A stretch of 7,407 bases of DNA from CAZAJS01 sp964485635 (GTDB taxonomy: Bacteria; Pseudomonadota; Gammaproteobacteria; Francisellales; Francisellaceae), in assembly GCA_964485635.1 (NCBI GenBank), contig CAZAJS010000062.1, positions 1 to 7,407 of the forward strand. The letters are read 5' to 3'. Numbering within the stretch: position 1 is the first letter of the stretch; every line of letters starts with the position of its first letter. Positions 5,055-7,407 of the stretch are shown in pieces. The notes under the pieces are model-generated. The model was given only the letters and a program-made list of their open reading frames with translations, was not told the origin of the DNA and ran no database searches. The position numbers and the translations under genes are program-made.

Positions 5055-7407
5055 TTACGTGAAATTATAACCTAAGCGGAATTGAAAGACTTGTACATCA
5101 TCCGTATCTTTCGCATTAAGTGGCCATCCTAAGTCAAATGCCATCGGACCAATCGGTGAACGCCAGCGTAATTCTAATCCTGTTGAATATTTCAAATTAT
5201 TCAACGTCGGATGACTCGGGTTAGGCTTATCTGGTGACAGAACCCCATCTGGGTAACCGCTAGTGTCATAAACATTCCCTGCATCAAGAAACATGCCCCA
5301 TTGAACATTTCTTTGCTCAGACAGCCCTGGTACAGGAAACAATAAATCGATACTGGCATGAATATCAAAGTTCCCACCAATGGCTCGGCCTTTTTTAGAT
5401 TTTCCATCATTTGGCGTAAATTGATCTGCAGGACCTAGACTTCCTTGATTAAAGCCGCGAACAGAGCCCCAGCCGCCGCCGTAAAAATTTTCAAAAAATG
5501 GAAGTCGATCAGTTTTGCCATAACCTTGGCCATAACCAATCCCCCCACTAATTTGTAATGTAGTAAATGTATTAAGTTTTTTAAAATAATCCCCAGAGGC
5601 ATTAATTTTATACCATGTCACATCACTGCCGGGAACCGCAAGCGTACTATGGACACTGGCTTTTTTGCCTTTTGTTGGAAAAAATGGATGGTTTGTACTA
5701 TCAAAACTCCACCCTAAATTCAAACGAAACGTATTGGTTGCAAGACCATCATGCGTCTTATCATAATAAGACACAATGGATGACTCTCCACCACTTGGTT
5801 GTCGTGGTCTCGTATGATCAAACCCAACACCAGCATTCAATTGATTATTCAAAGTTGCTGGAATTCCATAATTAATATTTCCACCATACCGAGTCAACTG
5901 ATAATTCGCTACAGATGTTCGATCATAGTTTGTTTGATTCATATAGGCAGAAAGTGATTGGCTAATTCCTGTATCAGTAAAAAATGGATTTGTATAGCTT
6001 AAGTTTAAATTTTGTCTGATCTTAGACAATTGTGCATTAATTGAAAAGGCATTACCCGTTCCTAAAACATTAGGCATGCTCAAGTTACCGCCAACCATAA
6101 ACTTATACATTTGGGAGTAACCAATATTGGCACTAATTTGGTTCGCACTTCGCTCATCAATATGGTAATCTAAATCAACCTGATCTGGATGGCCTTCAAC
6201 AGGTTTTTGATCAACATTAATCGATTGCACATAAGGTAATTGTTGTAATTTTAGTTTCGAATCCTGTATTTTTCCTTGGTTATAAGCGCCTTGCTCATAG
6301 TACTGTAACCGTTGCCGGTAAACATAATCATTCGTGACATTGTTTCCCTTAAAGTTGACATGGCGTATATAAACTTTTTTTCCTGGCTGAACCTTAAGAT
6401 TCATGCGAACGGTATGATCATTGACATCGATTTGTGGTTCAGGCGTCACTTTTGCTAATGCATACCCTTTATTTTTCAGAACATTGACAATGTTTTGAAC
6501 ACTTTCTTTGAGCTTTGATTTAGAAAACACTTGACCTTTTTTTAAAGCTATTTGGTGTTTAAGTTGCTCAATAGGAACAATACTTGACCCCGTAATATTG
6601 ATTTGACCTACTGTATATTGTTCTCCTGGGTCAACACTCATCATTAAGTAAGCATTTTCTTTATCCGGTGTCAATGATGCTTGATTGTCAGTGACTTGAG
6701 CATCTAAATACCCATGGTCTAAATAAAAATTTTGCAATGACTCTTTCGCTTGTTGCTGTCGCATCGGGGAAAATGTTGTTTTCGATGACAACAACCCCCA
6801 TAAATTCCAAATTGAAGGAGTCGAAACCGGTAATTGACTAGCAATCTGATTAGATTGGTCAGCCTCACCAAAAATATTAATGCGTCGAATTGTGGCTTTT
6901 TTACCTTCTGAGATATGTATCGATAGAGCAACACGATTGCGTGGTAATTGACTTTGATCAACGTCAATGGTTGCTGAAGTATAGCCAAGTTGGTGGTACT
7001 GATTTAACAGACCTTGTTTTAATTGAAAAATCGATTTTTCGCTTAACATATTGCCTGTTTGAATGCCCATTTTCTGCAAAACAGGTTTTAACTTCTTTTC
7101 AGGAATATTTTTATTGCCCGTTATATTAACTGAACTAATGACCGGCCGCTCATCAACTTTGAGAATTAACTGATCCTCGTTTCGTTTAATTGCCACATTC
7201 TTAAAAAAACCAGTTTTATAAAGCTTTCCAATGATTTTATTTGCTTGCTTTTTATCAACTTTTTGGCCTGCTTCTAACCCAGAGATATGCTCAATCCGCT
7301 GACTATCGATTCGTTTTGCCCCATCAATAGTAATTTTTTTTGGTGTGAAATTAGTATCCGCACTCCCTAAACTAGGCGCACAACTGATTAAACAAATCCA
7401 GACTGCT
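5055..7407 (-). CDS. bamA: Outer membrane protein assembly factor BamA, N-terminus cut by window edge
   Basis: Central Omp85 subunit of the BAM complex, which folds beta-barrel proteins into the outer membrane. The frame stays open to the right edge: 783 residues are visible, numbered here from the first full codon (7404-7406). They begin inside a signal peptide (AVWICLISCAPSLGSA, probable cleavage after residue 16), and only its first few residues appear to be missing. Five POTRA domains follow at about 20-87, 88-169, 170-262, 263-342 and 343-418. The 16-stranded barrel fills about 419-783, with the L6 signature VRGF at 649-652 (GGGWGSVRGFNQGSLGP). The total of about 790 is close to E. coli BamA (810). 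The GTG codon at 7194-7196 is internal (V71, in POTRA1) and not the start. The C-terminus reads FQFRLGYNFT, with Thr after the terminal aromatic. Its promoter lies outside the window. Confidence 0.96.
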   Translation of the reverse strand, partial: AVWICLISCAPSLGSADTNFTPKKITIDGAKRIDSQRIEHISGLEAGQKVDKKQANKIIGKLYKTGFFKNVAIKRNEDQLILKVDERPVISSVNITGNKNIPEKKLKPVLQKMGIQTGNMLSEKSIFQLKQGLLNQYHQLGYTSATIDVDQSQLPRNRVALSIHISEGKKATIRRINIFGEADQSNQIASQLPVSTPSIWNLWGLLSSKTTFSPMRQQQAKESLQNFYLDHGYLDAQVTDNQASLTPDKENAYLMMSVDPGEQYTVGQINITGSSIVPIEQLKHQIALKKGQVFSKSKLKESVQNIVNVLKNKGYALAKVTPEPQIDVNDHTVRMNLKVQPGKKVYIRHVNFKGNNVTNDYVYRQRLQYYEQGAYNQGKIQDSKLKLQQLPYVQSINVDQKPVEGHPDQVDLDYHIDERSANQISANIGYSQMYKFMVGGNLSMPNVLGTGNAFSINAQLSKIRQNLNLSYTNPFFTDTGISQSLSAYMNQTNYDRTSVANYQLTRYGGNINYGIPATLNNQLNAGVGFDHTRPRQPSGGESSIVSYYDKTHDGLATNTFRLNLGWSFDSTNHPFFPTKGKKASVHSTLAVPGSDVTWYKINASGDYFKKLNTFTTLQISGGIGYGQGYGKTDRLPFFENFYGGGWGSVRGFNQGSLGPADQFTPNDGKSKKGRAIGGNFDIHASIDLLFPVPGLSEQRNVQWGMFLDAGNVYDTSGYPDGVLSPDKPNPSHPTLNNLKYSTGLELRWRSPIGPMAFDLGWPLNAKDTDDVQVFQFRLGYNFT

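Noticed and set aside
7194..7196. GTG as the start of a 713-residue BamA.
   Set aside because: The frame continues upstream to the window edge and encodes POTRA1 (FTPKKITIDGAKRI...) and a signal peptide, so this codon is internal Val71.

Overview
The window looks like a chromosomal outer-membrane biogenesis locus from an AT-rich gammaproteobacterium. The evidence is a recognisable bamA-lpxD-fabZ-lpxA-lpxB series plus a ZipA-type division protein, a family known essentially only from Gammaproteobacteria. I cannot name the genus from sequence alone.

Layout, following the main (minus-strand) transcription from right to left. The right edge cuts into the signal peptide of bamA (5055-7407), so only the extreme N-terminus is missing. 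A 140-bp gap (4915-5054) follows, where many relatives carry skp/ompH. Here it has no Skp-like ORF, only a plausible sigma70-type promoter, two overlapping inverted repeats and a strong Shine-Dalgarno sequence. Then come lpxD (3898-4914), fabZ (3434-3886), lpxA (2661-3431, GTG start) and lpxB (1528-2664). They are separated by 11 bp, 2 bp and a 4-bp ATGA overlap, which indicates one polycistronic, translationally coupled unit. A 71-bp spacer with a weak candidate promoter leads to a short, divergent zipA-like gene (773-1456). On the plus strand, converging on zipA with only 6 bp between the stop codons, is a PAPS-reductase-superfamily protein (17-766) whose nucleotide-binding PP-loop is degenerate.

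The minus-strand genes fit one theme. LpxA, LpxD and LpxB perform the first, third and fifth steps of lipid A synthesis, FabZ feeds the same 3-hydroxyacyl-ACP pool into fatty acid elongation, BamA inserts beta-barrel proteins (including the LPS-export barrel LptD) into the outer membrane, and ZipA tethers FtsZ to the inner membrane.

I found no evidence of a wholly new system, mobile element, CRISPR array or RNA gene. Points worth a second look are residue-level departures in otherwise canonical enzymes: altered acyl-ruler positions in LpxA and LpxD pointing in opposite directions, changed pocket residues in LpxA, E-to-Q in an LpxB signature motif, and a residue after the terminal aromatic of BamA. 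The others are the missing skp, the zipA placement, and the orphan PP-loop-degenerate gene at the left edge. No intergenic stretch exceeds 300 bases.
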